From: Prinsepia uniflora
Taxonomy: Eukaryota; Streptophyta; Magnoliopsida; Rosales; Rosaceae
DNA length: 64,000 nt
NCBI GenBank assembly: GCA_032719365.1
Contig: CM064872.1
Span: 72,046,752-72,110,751, forward strand
Direction of reading: 5' to 3'
How positions within the stretch are numbered: the first letter of the stretch is position 1; each line of letters opens with the position of its first letter. Of this stretch, positions 1 through 13,744 are shown piece by piece. A program made the translations under genes and the position numbers. The notes under the pieces are model-generated. The model was not told the origin of the DNA. It searched no databases and saw nothing but the letters and a program-made list of their open reading frames with translations.

Positions 1-1105
1 ACATAACTATTATCAAAGTATCACATCGGTAACTCTAGTCAATTCAACGACTTCCATACCATAACCAATCACAAACAACACCATATCCGTCCAATAGCCA
101 ATCTCTAGACATGGAAGATTGGATAGCCCGGGACCTACCAAATACATATTCATGACCACCAATACTAGGTATCCAGGTCATCACTCCGGGGCTACTCAGA
201 CTTCCTACGAAGGAATTGCAAATCCCCAGGCATGTGGTCCCAACTGACCACTCCCCTATGGTCCATCACGGGCCGTACCAATTCTTCCCACTTTTGCCAC
301 AACAACAACCAATACAGGAACTAATCCTCGCTCTATCACACCCCAACAGTGCCATCTCACTTATATCAATCAATCTATATAACCATTTCTTTATGATGTG
401 ACCAGTCGACCCACAATCCTAACTATTACTGCATAATTACCCTTATTACTTTACCTCCCAGTGGACCCAACTTGCGTCCCACTGAACTGGACTATCTCCT
501 AAGTCTAAATCCTTGTATACCTCGGGTCTCCGCCCGAACCTCAGTCACGAAGGACACTGACGCGTCCCACAAGTCCAAAACAAGACCAAGCCATGATTTC
601 CTAACTCATAGTATCTGACCATATACCAGTCCTTGGCATCCTAAGTGCCAAACATTCCTCAATCAGCCTTTCTGGCTCCTCTCGAGCCTTGATACCTTAC
701 CATGACTCATCTCAAGTTTCTAACCAATATCCGGACTCATTTTGAGTCCCGTACCCATATCTCGACTCCTCTTGAGTCCAATCTCATACCATGACATTCC
801 CAGTCACCGAGTAAATACCAATGGTCAACCATATCTTATACGACCGATAAGGCCTAAGGGATATCCCATCTCATTTTAGACTCTTTAAATACACATTTCA
901 CTTAAGGAATTCACTGTGAATAATCTCATCATGAGTACAACTTGCTCGATTGTGCAACCTTTCTAGCCTCTGGGCTCATTCGTCCCTGGGACCCGCACAA
1001 TGCTACGTCTAACAAACAATATACACCGATTTACATCTAACCCTCAATTCAGGGTTAATCTCATCCGAGATCTATCACAAGGTCTCATACTCCCTCGTCT
1101 ACCCG

Positions 1106-3935
1106 TGTAACGACCTGTCCCTAATTCCAGGAATAGATTAGTGACTAATCATGATTAGTGAGGTTAATCGGTGATTAGTTGAGCGAAATCGGATGAACGA
1201 TGCAAAATGACCGTTTTGTCCCTAGTCGTGGGTAAAACATTGACTTTTCGTTCTGGCGGTGAAATGGACTTTGACCGATGACGGTGACGTATTTTAGGAC
1301 GTCACGAGTTCATAGACAGGTAGCACGTTCAATTCTGACATTCGAGGTAAAAGTTATGACGCTCGGAAGTTCAAGGGCATTTTGGTAATTTTGGTTAAAA
1401 GGGACAAAATGTTGACTTTTGGACTGGGGTGTCTGATGGCCGAGAGCCAAGGACCGTTACATAGATCGGGACGATACGAATTCGTAGACAGGTGGCACGT
1501 CGAATTCAGTCGTTCGACGACGAAGTTGCGGTTCACGGAAGTACGAAAGAACTATTTCACGTTTTACGAAACGTGTTAACTTTTGGATTCTAGTGGGCCC
1601 CAGATATTTAGTTCCTGCCCAATGGATGAGTGAAAAGTGTCACCCATCCGCTAGCCCTTAGTTCCCATTCATGCATCTCCATTCCCCGTGCATCGATCAT
1701 TTCTTCCTTTCTCCCTAAACAAACTCGATCTCACCTCTCTTGAACCAATCCAAACCCATAACCCAGATGATCATGCCAGAGAGACTAGAGAGTGAAAGAA
1801 GGACGGAGGACGGTTGCTGGACGGCCAGACACACCGTGGACGGCGGCTTGGAGGAGGCAAACCCGAGAGGTAATCAGTTTAGCCTTTTCTCTTTGATTTT
1901 CAATTTATGACGTTGGGCTTGGTTTTTAGTGATTGAAATGGGTTATTTAGGTTGCTAGGGATATGTTAGGAAGGTTTTAATGGGGTTTAATGGCTGAGAC
2001 GCCGTGGATGCTGATCGGGAAACTTGAACCGTGAGGTTCAATTTGGAACCGTGGGTTTTATGTGGTTGTTGCTTTGTTTTAAGGATTAGAAATGATAGGA
2101 GATGTTAGAATAAGAAGAATGGAATGATTAGGGATCAAATCAGACCGAAATAGGGGAGGAAAAACCGCTAGACCGGTCACGCCGGTCCAGTTGCAGAAGA
2201 AGACCGAACTGGCCGGTCTGAACCAGTGCTGGAGCTTGATGACGATCTACAGTACCCGGCGCATGGGCTCACGCACAGGGGGTTTTCTAGGGCTCATGGG
2301 GGCACGTGCCTCACATTTTGGGGAAGTTTTCAACACGTGAAATCTTCTATTCGATGTAACGAACATTTTGGGACTGGTTTCGTGTCGATCGGACACCGTC
2401 TCGATAATGTTCAGGGCATCGAAAGGTTTAGGTTCGGGATTTAAAATAGTTAAAAATTCCAGAAATTTACGCGGCTTCAATGGGAGGTTAATAAGGTAGT
2501 TAGTAACCCTATAGATTTATTTGGACATGTTTGGTAGTCCCGGTGACGATGATTTACCCGATGAGGCTTATGGCACGCAAACCGAGGCGACAACATAGGA
2601 CGATCTGTGAGTGGGCCTTGATTTCTAAACTGTGATGCATGCATAAAAGTTTTATATGGATTATGATTGTGATTCTATGATATTGATTTGGAAATTGGTG
2701 AATTATATGATTTCACGCATTTCGAGGCGATTTACATGCTTGCACGTAAATCGAGATTTCAGTTTCACATTGATTTTCCGTACTTATGGTTTTGGATATG
2801 ATTTCATGAAATGGTTTTGGATTTGATAAAGTAAACTCGGGTTCGAAACCAATTTGATCTACGAACTCTCGGACTTGAGGTCCATTTGATTTAATGAGAC
2901 ATCGGGCCGGAGGCCTAGTTGGTTTACGATTCGGACCTGAGGTCCAGTTTGTATGTGGATTCGGGCCTAGGGCCCAGCTATGTGGTACAAATGGTTTTTA
3001 TGGTTCATGACGGTTTATGGGAACCGGCATCAACCTTTGAAATGGATTTATGGTTCATGACGGTTTATGGGAACCGACATGAACCCTTGAAAGGATTTTA
3101 TGGTTCATGACGACTTATGAAGGCCGGACATGAATCCTTGAAAGGTTTAAAGAATGATTTCAAAAAAAATTTCATATGTCATCCTTTATATATGATTGTC
3201 TCCTCTGGGAAGGGTCGTTGGCCTGGGTGAACCTCGGAGTAGTCACGGATCACTGACTGAGTGGAGTCGCCCCCTAGTTGGGTTCCTTACTCTCAGGATG
3301 GGCATGGTTCGTTACCTCTAGGGAGGGTCATTGATCTACGGACATTGACTTGGGTGGACCCTGGAGAGATTTGGGTTTGAGACCCCGGTTAGCACGCGCG
3401 TAGCTCTATATACCGTGATAGGTTCGGTGATATGAAATATAATGGATAAACATGATTTCAATTGGTTTGGGAAATTGTGTTTTATGATGATAATGGATTT
3501 GGGCTGAGATCCCACATATGTTTACTATGTTATGGTTTTCTGTAAATGATTTTGGGCAGGAGCCCGTGTGACTTGTATTTACGTAAATTGGGGCTGAGAC
3601 CCTAATTATGGTTGTTTAAACATATGTTATTGGATAAATGGTTTTACTATGCATGCATGCTTTTTAGTGAAGGGTATAAAGGTCTTTATAAAAGGTTTTA
3701 CGAAACTTATTACTTTTTGTCCACTCATAGTCTTTCTGTTTTCAATACCCTTCAGGTTGGATATGGTGCAGACTGTAGCAGAGACCGAGATATCACATAC
3801 CTCCTCCGGATCCTGGCGTACTCTAATGGCCCGAGAAGGTTAAGGTCGGAAATTTCCCTTGTCTGACACTTCGTGTCAGACGGGATCAGGGGCGTTCCTC
3901 GTTAATCCCAGGGGGATTGGGGGCGGGTCCTGACA
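1106..3935 (+). mobile_element. Solo LTR A (2.83 kb)
   Basis: It starts TGTAACGACC at 1106, ends ...GGTCCTGACA at 3935, and is flanked by the perfect 5-bp direct repeat ACCCG (1101-1105 and 3936-3940). No primer site or internal region follows, so this is a solo LTR, the usual product of LTR-LTR recombination. It interrupts the internal region of element G. The last base pairs are TGACA rather than the family TGTCA. Confidence 0.9.
3861..3881 (+). other. Conserved LTR-end hairpin (copy in A)
   Basis: A perfect 9-bp inverted repeat (GTCTGACAC / GTGTCAGAC) with a 3-base TTC loop lies about 55 bp before the LTR end. Equivalent hairpins occur in LTRs D, E and F and in the fragment at 31686-31706. 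Its role is unknown; an RNA structure near the R/U5 end is one possibility. Confidence 0.7.
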
Positions 3936-4010
3936 ACCCGTCTCACTACCGGGTCGCGTACGAGGCTTATGTTTCAGAGGCATGATGTGGCAACAGATTA
4001 GCAACCTTGT

Positions 4011-4023
4011 GCTCTGATACCAA
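4011..4023 (-). other. Primer binding site, tRNA-iMet, element G
   Basis: The minus strand reads TTGGTATCAGAGC, complementary to the 3' end of plant initiator methionine tRNA. It lies two bases inside the LTR end, the usual place for priming minus-strand DNA synthesis. Confidence 0.85.
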
Positions 4024-4025
4024 GT

Positions 4026-7000
4026 TGATAGGACCGTCCCCGAAGGGACATTGACAACCATGCCCAGTCCTGCTCCCGTCTGACAAGTCGACTTTTGTTC
4101 CCAATTTACCCTCAGCACTTGCCAAACAAGGGATAATCAAACGTGTGCCCACTCGTGCCTCCACCTCTCGACTAGCCTCGATCATCGCGCCACGACCTGG
4201 AGGGTCAACAAAAACACAAAAGGTGTGAGTGGATGAAAATAAATCAGTTCTAAAACATGTTACAGAAAAGACATTCTACCCTCCACGTAAAACCAATGCA
4301 TGCATTCAAAAATCATTTCACAATCCATTTTCTTTTTCTTAACCTTCGGGTCTTAGCCCGCAATCATAAACACAGGGCCTCAGCTCAAAATCATAAGTCA
4401 AATCCAAGTACAAGAACATAGTCCAAAAACCCATCAAGCCACATAAACCGGGCCACTGCCCAACACATCCGAAAACATAAAAAACCCACAGTAAATTACA
4501 AGTCAACCAGTTTGCTGGATTTCAATCACCGAGTCTTTAAAATCACATGTATTAGGCCTTTCCGGGATATCAACGAGTCTTTAAACTCAAAACAAAATCA
4601 ATAGGCCTCTGGGGATATCACTATAACCTAGTCTTTAAACTCAAAACGTATCAATCAAGGGCCCTCCCCCGTCATCAATCAACCGGGTCTTTAAACCCAA
4701 ACATGATCCAGCAATAGTACTGGGTCTTTAAACCCAAAACATCATCCATCAATAGCACCGGGTCTTTAAACCCAAAACCATTTGTAAATCACAACAAATC
4801 CAGAATCTTTCGTAAACCAATTTCCCAAGTCAAATCCGAGATCACACTTAATCGAAATGGAACTCATGTCCGAAATTGACATTCAAATCCCCAATCATAT
4901 CCATCAACCATTTCTGAATCCGAATTCGTAATAATGATTCTGTAAGCCGGCATCCGGAACCATCATCCCTAGCCCAAATCTGGAAATCCATCTTCAAGTT
5001 TTCGGAACTCGAAATCTCGTTCATCAAAGCCACTTTTATGAACTGGGCATCAAGCCCGAAATCGTTTTTCCCAAAATCCGTTTTACATCTTTGAAATAAA
5101 ATCGTATTTCAAATACCAAATTCAAATCACAAAAATCACGGCCAAACCACAACATACTGGAAATCTCGTAAAACGTGCAAATTCGTTACACTCTCGAAAT
5201 ACGTGCCAAAATCGTAAATCATACTCACAATCATAGTCAAAATATCATCAAAACATGATACGCACAAATCATATAAAATCATTCATTAAACCATCATGAA
5301 AACATAGGAGAGACCATAGTCTCGAAATACGTGCAATTACGTATTGCATATCAAAATATGTATAAATACGAAAATCGCAATTACCATAAGCATAAGCATA
5401 TGAATCATAATTATAAAGCATAGAAAACGATTATGCATGCATTGAAGTTTAGAAAACAAAGTCCACTCACACACCGTCCATATCGCTCGTTTTTTGAGTT
5501 GCACGCGTTCCCGTAATTTCCGACATTTTCCAGGAATCTCGCATCCTGTCCAGAATCATTCTTCAGGGTCACTAAGGACTCAAATAACATCATACTAATT
5601 TCTCATAAATTTTTGGGAATTAAATATTAATTAAAAACGTAAGATAAACCTTCGGACCCTCGAAACAATATCGAAACGGTGTCCGATTAACTCGAAATCA
5701 ACGCCAAAATGTTCTTTACATTGCATATGACAAAAGTTGTGTTGAACTCACCTCAAGAATCGAGCCCACGCACCCTCACGCGCTGCTACAGTACCGGGTA
5801 CTGTTCATCGTCTCCACCCGATCGACTGGTGAACGGATCTGGTAACCCGCGAAGTGACCCGGCTGAATCTCCCTTAATTCCTCCTTTATTTCTACAATTC
5901 AACTGTCCGTTAGCCTCGTTATGGACCTATTTAAGGTTCTGTGAGATCAAATACATCTAAACTTACCTCAAACCATCAATTCGAGCTCAAGTTTCCGATG
6001 AACATTTGCACATTGTTCCTGCATCAAAGTTCCTCGATCCTTATCGTCTTTCTTCAATTGATTCAGCCAGAAGCTTCGTAAGATCATCATAGACTCGTTT
6101 CCAAACTCAATTTCAAGCTCTAATCCCTCAAACCATCTGAACTCCACCTCGAATTTTCCCAGAAACTGAAACTCCAGTTCGAGGTCAAAACACGACCGAT
6201 TCCCTTCGTTTTTTGCGTGGTTGCAGTCAACACAAGCTCAGGAAGCTGTGTTTTTTTATCTCTGTTTGGGACCTCTCAACTCACAAATTAGCATTCGAAT
6301 TTTCCCCCCATTTTCCTAAAATTGCGATTTCTGGTCTCTTCCTCTTGATTTTCTTTCTAATTCGATCTCTCAAACTCTCCAGTGTCTCTCTGCTTCTCTC
6401 AATCCTTCCTAGGAATTGATTAAGCTACTTCACTCAATTAATCAAATGCAACTCGTGCTCTGCTCAAACCACTCAATTGCATAAACAATTCACCAATGCT
6501 CTGTTTTTCATTTCCACTAACACAGTTCAATTTCCAATTTAAACACACTAACACACACACTGTGCACTTGCCACCTCTCCACTAATCTGATCCTTCCTAA
6601 ATGTCACTTAATAGTTAAACAATTCCCTCAAAACCCACTCACGGCTGTTTCAAACTGCACCCTTGGAAATTACCATTTTGCCCCTTCTTCACATAATTAC
6701 CAAAATGCCCTTCCTCGTTCTAAAATCATAACTCATCCGTCTGAGGTCCGTTTTCAGCGTGTCGTCTGTCTACGGACTCAGGGCATCGAGACCTACCTAA
6801 CGATCTTCGACTTTTTAAAAAGTCCAAGTCGTTTGAAAAGTCAACGAATTGCCCCTTTTTAACCAAATTACCGAATTACCCTTGAACTTTCGAACATCAT
6901 AACTTCCTCCTCGAATGTCGGAATCGAACGTGCCACCTGTCTATGAACTCGTGACATCCTGGACTACGTCACAATCATCGGTCCAAGTTCGTTTGACCGC

Positions 7001-7101
7001 TCAAACCAAAAGTCAACCATTCGCCCAATTCCAGGGGCAAAATCGTCATTTTCTTCAAGTTTTCCCAAATTTACCTTTTTTCGAATGTCCAGGTCGTTAC
7101 A
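4026..7101 (-). repeat. 5' LTR of element G (3.08 kb)
   Basis: Read on the minus strand it begins TGTAACGACC at 7101 and ends ...GGTCCTATCA at 4026, next to the primer binding site. It contains the internal modules shared by all LTRs in this window: two copies of a block around 'CATAGACAGGTGGCACG', and a cluster of 'GAGTTTAAAGACTC' palindromes (about 4526-4775). No coding sequence was recognised. Confidence 0.8.
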
Positions 7102-7187
7102 TCATGGTTCCCCATAGACACAATGACACACTCATGTGCAAAGTGTTTCAAGCCTCCCTGCATGGCCAAGCCATGACATGGTTCAAT

Positions 7188-10100
7188 TGTAACGACCCAT
7201 CCTGGAATTCTGGATTAGATTTGCAACTAATCATGATTAGCAGGGTTAATCGGTCATTAGTTGGACGAAATCAAACGAACGATACAAAATGACCGTTTTG
7301 CCCCTAGTCGTGGGTGAAACGTTAACTTTTAGTTTGGGCGGTCAAATGGACTTTGATCGATGACCGTGACGTAGTTTGGGACGTCATGAGTTCATAAACA
7401 GGTGGCACGTTCGATTCCGACGTTCGAGGTGAAAGTTATGACGTTCGGAAGCCCAAGGGCATTTTCGTAATTTGGATGAAAAGGGGGAAAATGTTGAATT
7501 TTCGACCCGGAGGCCCGATGGCTGAGGACCGAGGACTTTTAGGAAGGTCTCGATGCCCTGAGTACGTAGGCAGGCGGCACGCGTCGATCGGAGTTCGGAT
7601 GACCAAGTTACGGGTCTGGATGCGTCAGGGGCATTTTGGTAATCTGTCAAGTGAGGGCAAATTAGTAATTTGGCTGTGGATTTTGGGACAGCCGTGTATG
7701 GCACTGTGGGGTTCCCTTCAGATGACAGAGCACGATGTGCATTTGTTTATGGGAACAATTGGATGGGCTGAGTGGTTGTTTCCTTGATCAGAGCATGTGG
7801 GAGTTGGGTTGGAACTTGAGAGCACGGGTGGTGTGTGTGTGGGAAGCAGGTGCTGAGGTTTGAAATTGAAAAACAGAGTGAGACATGGTTGTGTGTACGA
7901 CTTGTTTTGGTTTATGCAATTGAGCGTGGGAAACAGAGACAGAGGGAGATGTGCACGGTGTGTTGGTGTGTTTGAGTCTGGTGCACGGTCGGAGATTGGG
8001 AATTGGGGCTCGTGGGTGGTGCTGGAAATGGAGGGAAATGAATTAAAAAAAGAGCTCGATAATCGACCTTCCCCACTATCAATCGAGAGGAATGAGGGAC
8101 GGAAACAGATGGAAGAGATGGAGAGAAGAGTTTTGAGACAGTAAGAGAGGAAGAATCGTGTTGAACATAGTGAGAGGTGAGTTCAAAAAATGTGAAACGG
8201 GAGTGCGATTTCAATTCAAAGTTTCAGGCCCACCCAGGGCCAATTGAGGTTTCATTCAGTTCTCTGGGATCAATTCCAGTCGATCCAGTTCAAGTGGGAA
8301 GTGAATTGTGGCTGTTTTGGCTTCGAACGGACTTGGTGACTGAAGGGAAAAATCGAGCTTGAGTCGTGTAATTGGAGGGCTTAGTTGATGAAATTGGGCT
8401 TGGATGCCAGCTTAGAACAACTAGACGAAGCTGTTGGCTGGGTCAATTGATTGAAATGAGACGAGATTGATGGTATTCGACGAAGGAACGTTACCCGGGT
8501 GTTCTTCGATGTTCATCGTCCAATCGTGTGATTTTAGGTAAGTTTTTACAAAATTAATGTTACGGAACAGTAATTGGACTTAAACCGAAGATGTTTGTAT
8601 GCTCAATTGAAGGGATGGAGGTTGATTTGGCTGGAATAGGAACGAGTTATCGCGCGGGTTACTGGACCCGTTTACCAGAGAAACGGGTGAAGGAGGAGAT
8701 GAATAGTGTTGGGCACTGTAGCAGGAGCGTGGGTGTCACGCGCAGCCACTTACGGCGGCGCGTGATGGCGCGTGGGACAGTTTTTCAAGGTGAGTTCAAA
8801 ACGACTTTTATCCTATACAATGTAACAAATATTTTAGCGTTGGTTTCGAAATTATCGGACACCGTTTCGATGTTGTTCCGAGGGTCCTAAGGTTTATGTT
8901 ACGTTTTTAATTACCGATTAATTCCCGAAAAATTATGGGAAATTAGTATGTTGTTATTTGAGACCTTAATGACCCTGGAATGTGATTTTGGACAGGATTC
9001 GGGTTTTTTTGGAAAATGCCGGAAATTACGGGAAAACGTGCGGCGCGAAACCGAGCCTTAATAACGGTGTGTGAGTGGACGTTGCTTTCAAAATTTAATG
9101 CATGCATAAATATTTCTATGATTTCTATGATTATGATTATGAATTGTGATTGATTTCGATTTCCGTATTTATACGTATTTTTGCTATACATGCGAATTGT
9201 ACGTATTTCGAGACTATGGTTGATTTCGATTTCCGTATTTATACGTATTTTTGCTATACATGTGAATTGCACGTATTAACGATGGGTTAATGAATGATTT
9301 TATATGATTTGTGCACGTATCATGTTTTAAGGATGTTCATTCGTGTTGTGAGTATGATTTACGGTGTTAACGCGGATTTTGTGGTTTTTCACAGATTTGC
9401 ACGTTTTACGAGGTTTCGAGTATGTTGTGATTTAACCGTGATTTTGGTGTTTATGATTGTGGTTTTGATGTTTTGACCTTGGGATTGGAAAAATGATGTG
9501 ATTTTAAGAATTTAAAATGGATTTTGAAAAAGGTGATTTTGGGCTTTGTGCTCGGGGCATAAAAGTAATTTTGATGAACGAGATTTCGGTTTTCGGAAGT
9601 TTGGAAACAGATTCTTGGTTTGGGTTCGGGATGATGTTTCCGGATGCTGGCTTACGGAATCATTATTGCGAATTCGAATTCGGGAATGGGTAATGGTTGA
9701 TAAAAGTGATTTGATCTGATTATACATGCCCCGTGTTTGATGATGAATGATTTTGTTTTGTGAAGTACGATTTTGGGGATTTGAAAGTGGAAATTCGGAC
9801 GTGAGTCCTGTTATGACAAAAATGTGTTTTCAGATTTGGATTTGGAATTTGGATCACGATGGATCCCGAGTTGTTGTGATTGACAATTGCTTTGGGTTTA
9901 AAGACCCGTTGAAAACTGTTTTGGGTTTAAAGACCTGGTGCTATTGCTGGAGCACGTTTTGAGTTTAAAGACTCGGTTAATTGATGACGGGGGCGGGCCC
10001 GAAATTGGGTTTAAAGACCCGGATTGAGTTTAAAGACTCGTGAGTTTAAAGACTCGGTTATTGTGATACCCCCGAGGCCTATTGATTATGTTTTGAGTTT

Positions 10101-13100
10101 AAAGACTCGTTGAAATCCCGGGAATGCCTGATTATGCGCATGATTTTGAGTTTAAAGACTCGGGCGCACTTGATATCCAGCAAAATGATTGACTTGTGAT
10201 TTATTGTTAATTTCTGATGTTTTGGTTGAGTTGGGCAGTGGCCCGGTATATGTGGTTGATGGTTTTGGATCATGTTGTGTATTTGGTTTTGATTCATGGT
10301 TTTGGGCTGAGGCCTTGTGTTTATGAATGCGGGCTAAGACCCGAAGGTTAAGAAAAGGAAAATGATTTTGATTTCATGCACTGTTTTCTTATGTTGAAAA
10401 TGTAACTGATTGCGAAATGATTTTCGAATGCATGCATTGGTTTTACGTGGAGGGTAAAAACGTCTTTCTGTAACTGTTTTGTAAACTGATTTATTTTTGT
10501 CCACTTATACCTTTTGGTTTTTATTGACCCTCCAGGTCGTGGCGCGTTGTTCGAGAGGCGGAGGCATGAGCAAGTATGTCAGGGCCCACCCCTAATCCCC
10601 CAGGATTAGGGACTAAACCCTGCTCCCATCTGACTTAAGCATGACACGAAGACCAAACTGACGTCCAACCTTCATGTGACACGTAAGTCGGACAAGGGAT
10701 TCTCAAACCGACCGTCCAAAAACTTCCGAACTTACCCGAGTGCGCAGAGTCTACTGTGGAACGTCCGTGTGATGTCTCTGTCTCTCTCGACCAACAGCCC
10801 GCGCCGCAACAACCTGGAGGGTATCGAAAATACGAAAAGACTGTGAGTTGACAAAAATAAAGTTTAAGTTCAAAACAGTTATCAAAAAACACATACATTT
10901 ATACCCTCCGCGTAAAAACCAATGCATGCATATCATGAAAGCCATGTACGAAAACAAAAATCATTTTCCTTTTTCTCAAATCCCGGGCCTCAGCCCAAAA
11001 CCATCGAAAAACTGTTTCCTCCGGGCCACTGCCCAAAACCTCAGAAAACAATTATCATCAATTCTCAGTGAAATCCAAAACACATTTGCAACCACATTTT
11101 CATCCATCGAACCTGCTGGATCTATCCGAGTCTTTAAACTCCCGAGTCTTTAAACTCAATCCAGGCCTCAATAATATCCGAGTCTTTAAACTCCCGAGTC
11201 TTTAAACTCAACAGGCCTACGGGGGAAATATCAATATATCCGAGTCTTTAAACTCCCGAGTCTTTAAACTCAATCTGGGCTCGTCCCCCGTCAATCACAA
11301 TATCCGGGTCTTTAAACCCAATATCCAGATCTAGCAAATCCAATCAAAACCATTTGAAAACCATTTTCCATTTCCATATCCAAACCCGAATCCGAAACCA
11401 CTGGTCCGTAGCCCTTCCGGCATCCAGAACCGTCATTCCGAATCCAAATCCAGAACTCATATCCATTTTCTTTCTAGATTCGAGTCCGCAACCATCATTC
11501 CGTAAGCTAGCATCCGGAATAACCATTCCGTAAGCTAGCATCCGAAATAACCATTCCGAACCCAAATCTGAAATTCCATTTCTAGTCCCGAATCGAATCC
11601 CAAATCTTCACACGGAATTTCGATTCCAAAACCCGAAATCACGTTCCCGAAAACCACTTTGAACTGGGCTTCAAGCCCGAAATTACTTTTCAAAATCCTT
11701 TTACTTTTTAAATCAAATCGTATTTCAAATCCGAGATCAAATCATTAAAACTATGATCAAATCCCAAGAACGTTCGAAAACTCGTAAATCGTGCATTTCC
11801 TTAATTTCCTCGAAAAATGTGCAGAAACCATAAACCATCACAATCATAAATCAAATCATAGAATCAAGTATGAAAACATATTAAAAAATATATGCATGCA
11901 TCAAGAGTTAGAAAGCAAATTCCACTCACAGACCATTTAAACGTCGCCTCGATACGTGCGCACTTACGCCGTTCCCGGCCACTCCGCTATCCTCGACTTT
12001 CCCCAACCTGTTCAAATCCCATAACGAGGTCACTAACTACTTCACAAAACTCATACTAAAGCCCCATAATTTTCCCGTATTCTTAACTATTTTTAACAGA
12101 ACCGTAAAACCTTCGGACAGTCCGAAACATATCGAGACGATATCCGATCGACTCGGAACCAATGCCAAAATGTTCGTTACATCAAATACTTTAAAATTCG
12201 TGTTGGAAAATTCTCCAAACTAGGCCCCACGCGCCCCCATGCTCATCTGGAAGGTTCTGCGCGTGAACAATGTCACCCTTACCTCTAGTGAACCGGTCCG
12301 GTCCGGTTTACTGTCATCCGATCCAGCCGTGAACAGGCGTGGGTGGTTTTCGTCCAATTCTTGTCCGTTTTAAGTCCTACTTAGCCTATTGATTTCGTCC
12401 TTAAATTTACAACAGATCTAACTAACAAAATCGTGACATAAAGCCCTAAATCCTTACCTATCAAACTCGAACCAAAACTCAGAGAAAACCAATTTCGAAG
12501 TCCGGCCACCCGGCGTCTTTCCAGCCGCGATTTCGATTCCCAGAACTAAATAAACACCTCCTTAAACTGCCAAGATCAACAAAAACATCCAACCAAGACC
12601 AAAATCTCACGACTTTGAGTTTGAACAAAAACTGGAAAACAGGGGACCGAAACCTTACCGTTTGTTTGTTCACCGTTGTGAGCTCCGCCGTGGGTCTCAG
12701 GGTTCAAAAGGTAGTCCCCAGGTGCTCATCCGTCCTCTGAACGCCACCACAAACCACGGTTTGATCGATTTGGGCTGCACCACCACCACCACTCCCTCTC
12801 TGTTTTTCGGATTTTGCTCACCTCACACGCCCACAACCTCACTTCAGTTCACCCCAAGACGATCACATACCTTCAGGTTCTCACTTAAACACAAAGCAAC
12901 CTCACAACACTCACATACTTACTAAAACCGATCGATTGTTCCTCACTGTCTCAAGGTCTCTGTTCTCTTAGTTGCACGGTTAAAACAACCCAACCAATTT
13001 AAACGAAACCCGTGAAAGTGGCTAGAAGCCACTAGACAGTGACCAGGTGTCACACACCTAATGGACACAGCCCCTAAGTAACCAATTAAAATTGTCCACT

Positions 13101-13744
13101 TGTCCTTATACTGTCTGCACAAAACCCAAGGAATAAAAAGACTGAAATACCCCTACAAATCGAAATTACCATTTTACCCTTTACAAACTTAGACCCATCA
13201 TTTTATTTCCCGAACTCCAAATGCTACATGCCGCCTGTCGTTGGAATCAGGACGACGAGATCTACCTAACGGTCCTCGGTCTACGTGAAAATGACAAGTC
13301 TAGCAAAAAGTCAACATTTCCCCCCTATTTACCCTAATTACGGTAATGCCCTCAACCTTCCGAACATCATAACTTCCTCCTCGGATGTCGGAATCGGGCA
13401 TGCCACCTGCCTATGGACTCGTAACGTTCCGAACTACTTCACGGTCATCGGTAAATGCCCAATTGACCGCCCGAACTAAAAGTCAACATTTTGCCCAATC
13501 TAGGGGCAAAATCGTCATTCTGTGCCTAAAGTCCAACAGTAGCCAACTAAACACCGATTAACCTCACTAATCCGTCACTAATCACTTCCCTAATCCCGAA
13601 TTCCTGGACGGGTTGTTACAAAGTACGCGTGGCTATCCCTGGTCTAGCAAGTACTGAGGGTAACTTGGGAAATTCAGTCGTCTTGCGAGACGGGAGCAGG
13701 ACCGGGCACGGTTATCAATGCCCTTTTCGGGGGCGGTCCTGTCA
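7188..13744 (+). mobile_element. Solo LTR H (about 3.5 kb), interrupted by LTR I
   Basis: It starts TGTAACGACC at 7188 and ends ...GGTCCTGTCA at 13744, with the perfect duplication TCAAT at 7183-7187 and 13745-13749. The reverse LTR I (10577-13620) is inserted near its 3' end, and the H sequence resumes at 13626. Without I and one TSD copy it is about 3,508 bp. It contains GAGTTTAAAGACTC-type palindromes at about 9894-10165. There is no primer site or internal domain. Small open frames inside it show no family resemblance and are treated as chance. Confidence 0.9.
10577..13620 (-). mobile_element. Solo LTR I (3.04 kb), minus strand, inside H
   Basis: On the minus strand it runs from TGTAACAACCCG (13620) to ...GGGCCCTGACA (10577). 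The perfect duplication AAGTA flanks it (10572-10576 and 13621-13625). It carries GAGTCTTTAAACTC repeats at about 11129-11320, as G and H do. It is a solo LTR and younger than H. Confidence 0.9.

Larger units (their letters stand above)
1..7101 (-). mobile_element. Element G: partial Ty3/gypsy-type LTR retrotransposon, minus strand
   Basis: On the minus strand a 5' LTR (7101 down to 4026) is followed by a tRNA-iMet primer binding site (4011-4023) and then an internal region that leaves the window at base 1. Solo LTR A (1106-3935) sits inside this internal region about 75 bp past the primer site. The remaining internal DNA (3936-4010 and 1-1105) has no long open frame and no recognisable gag or pol. 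Bases 670-790 hold repeated GACTC...GAGTC palindromic modules. The 3' LTR, if present, lies outside, so target-site duplication cannot be tested. G lies beside a gag relic at 7102, into which it probably inserted. Confidence 0.75.
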
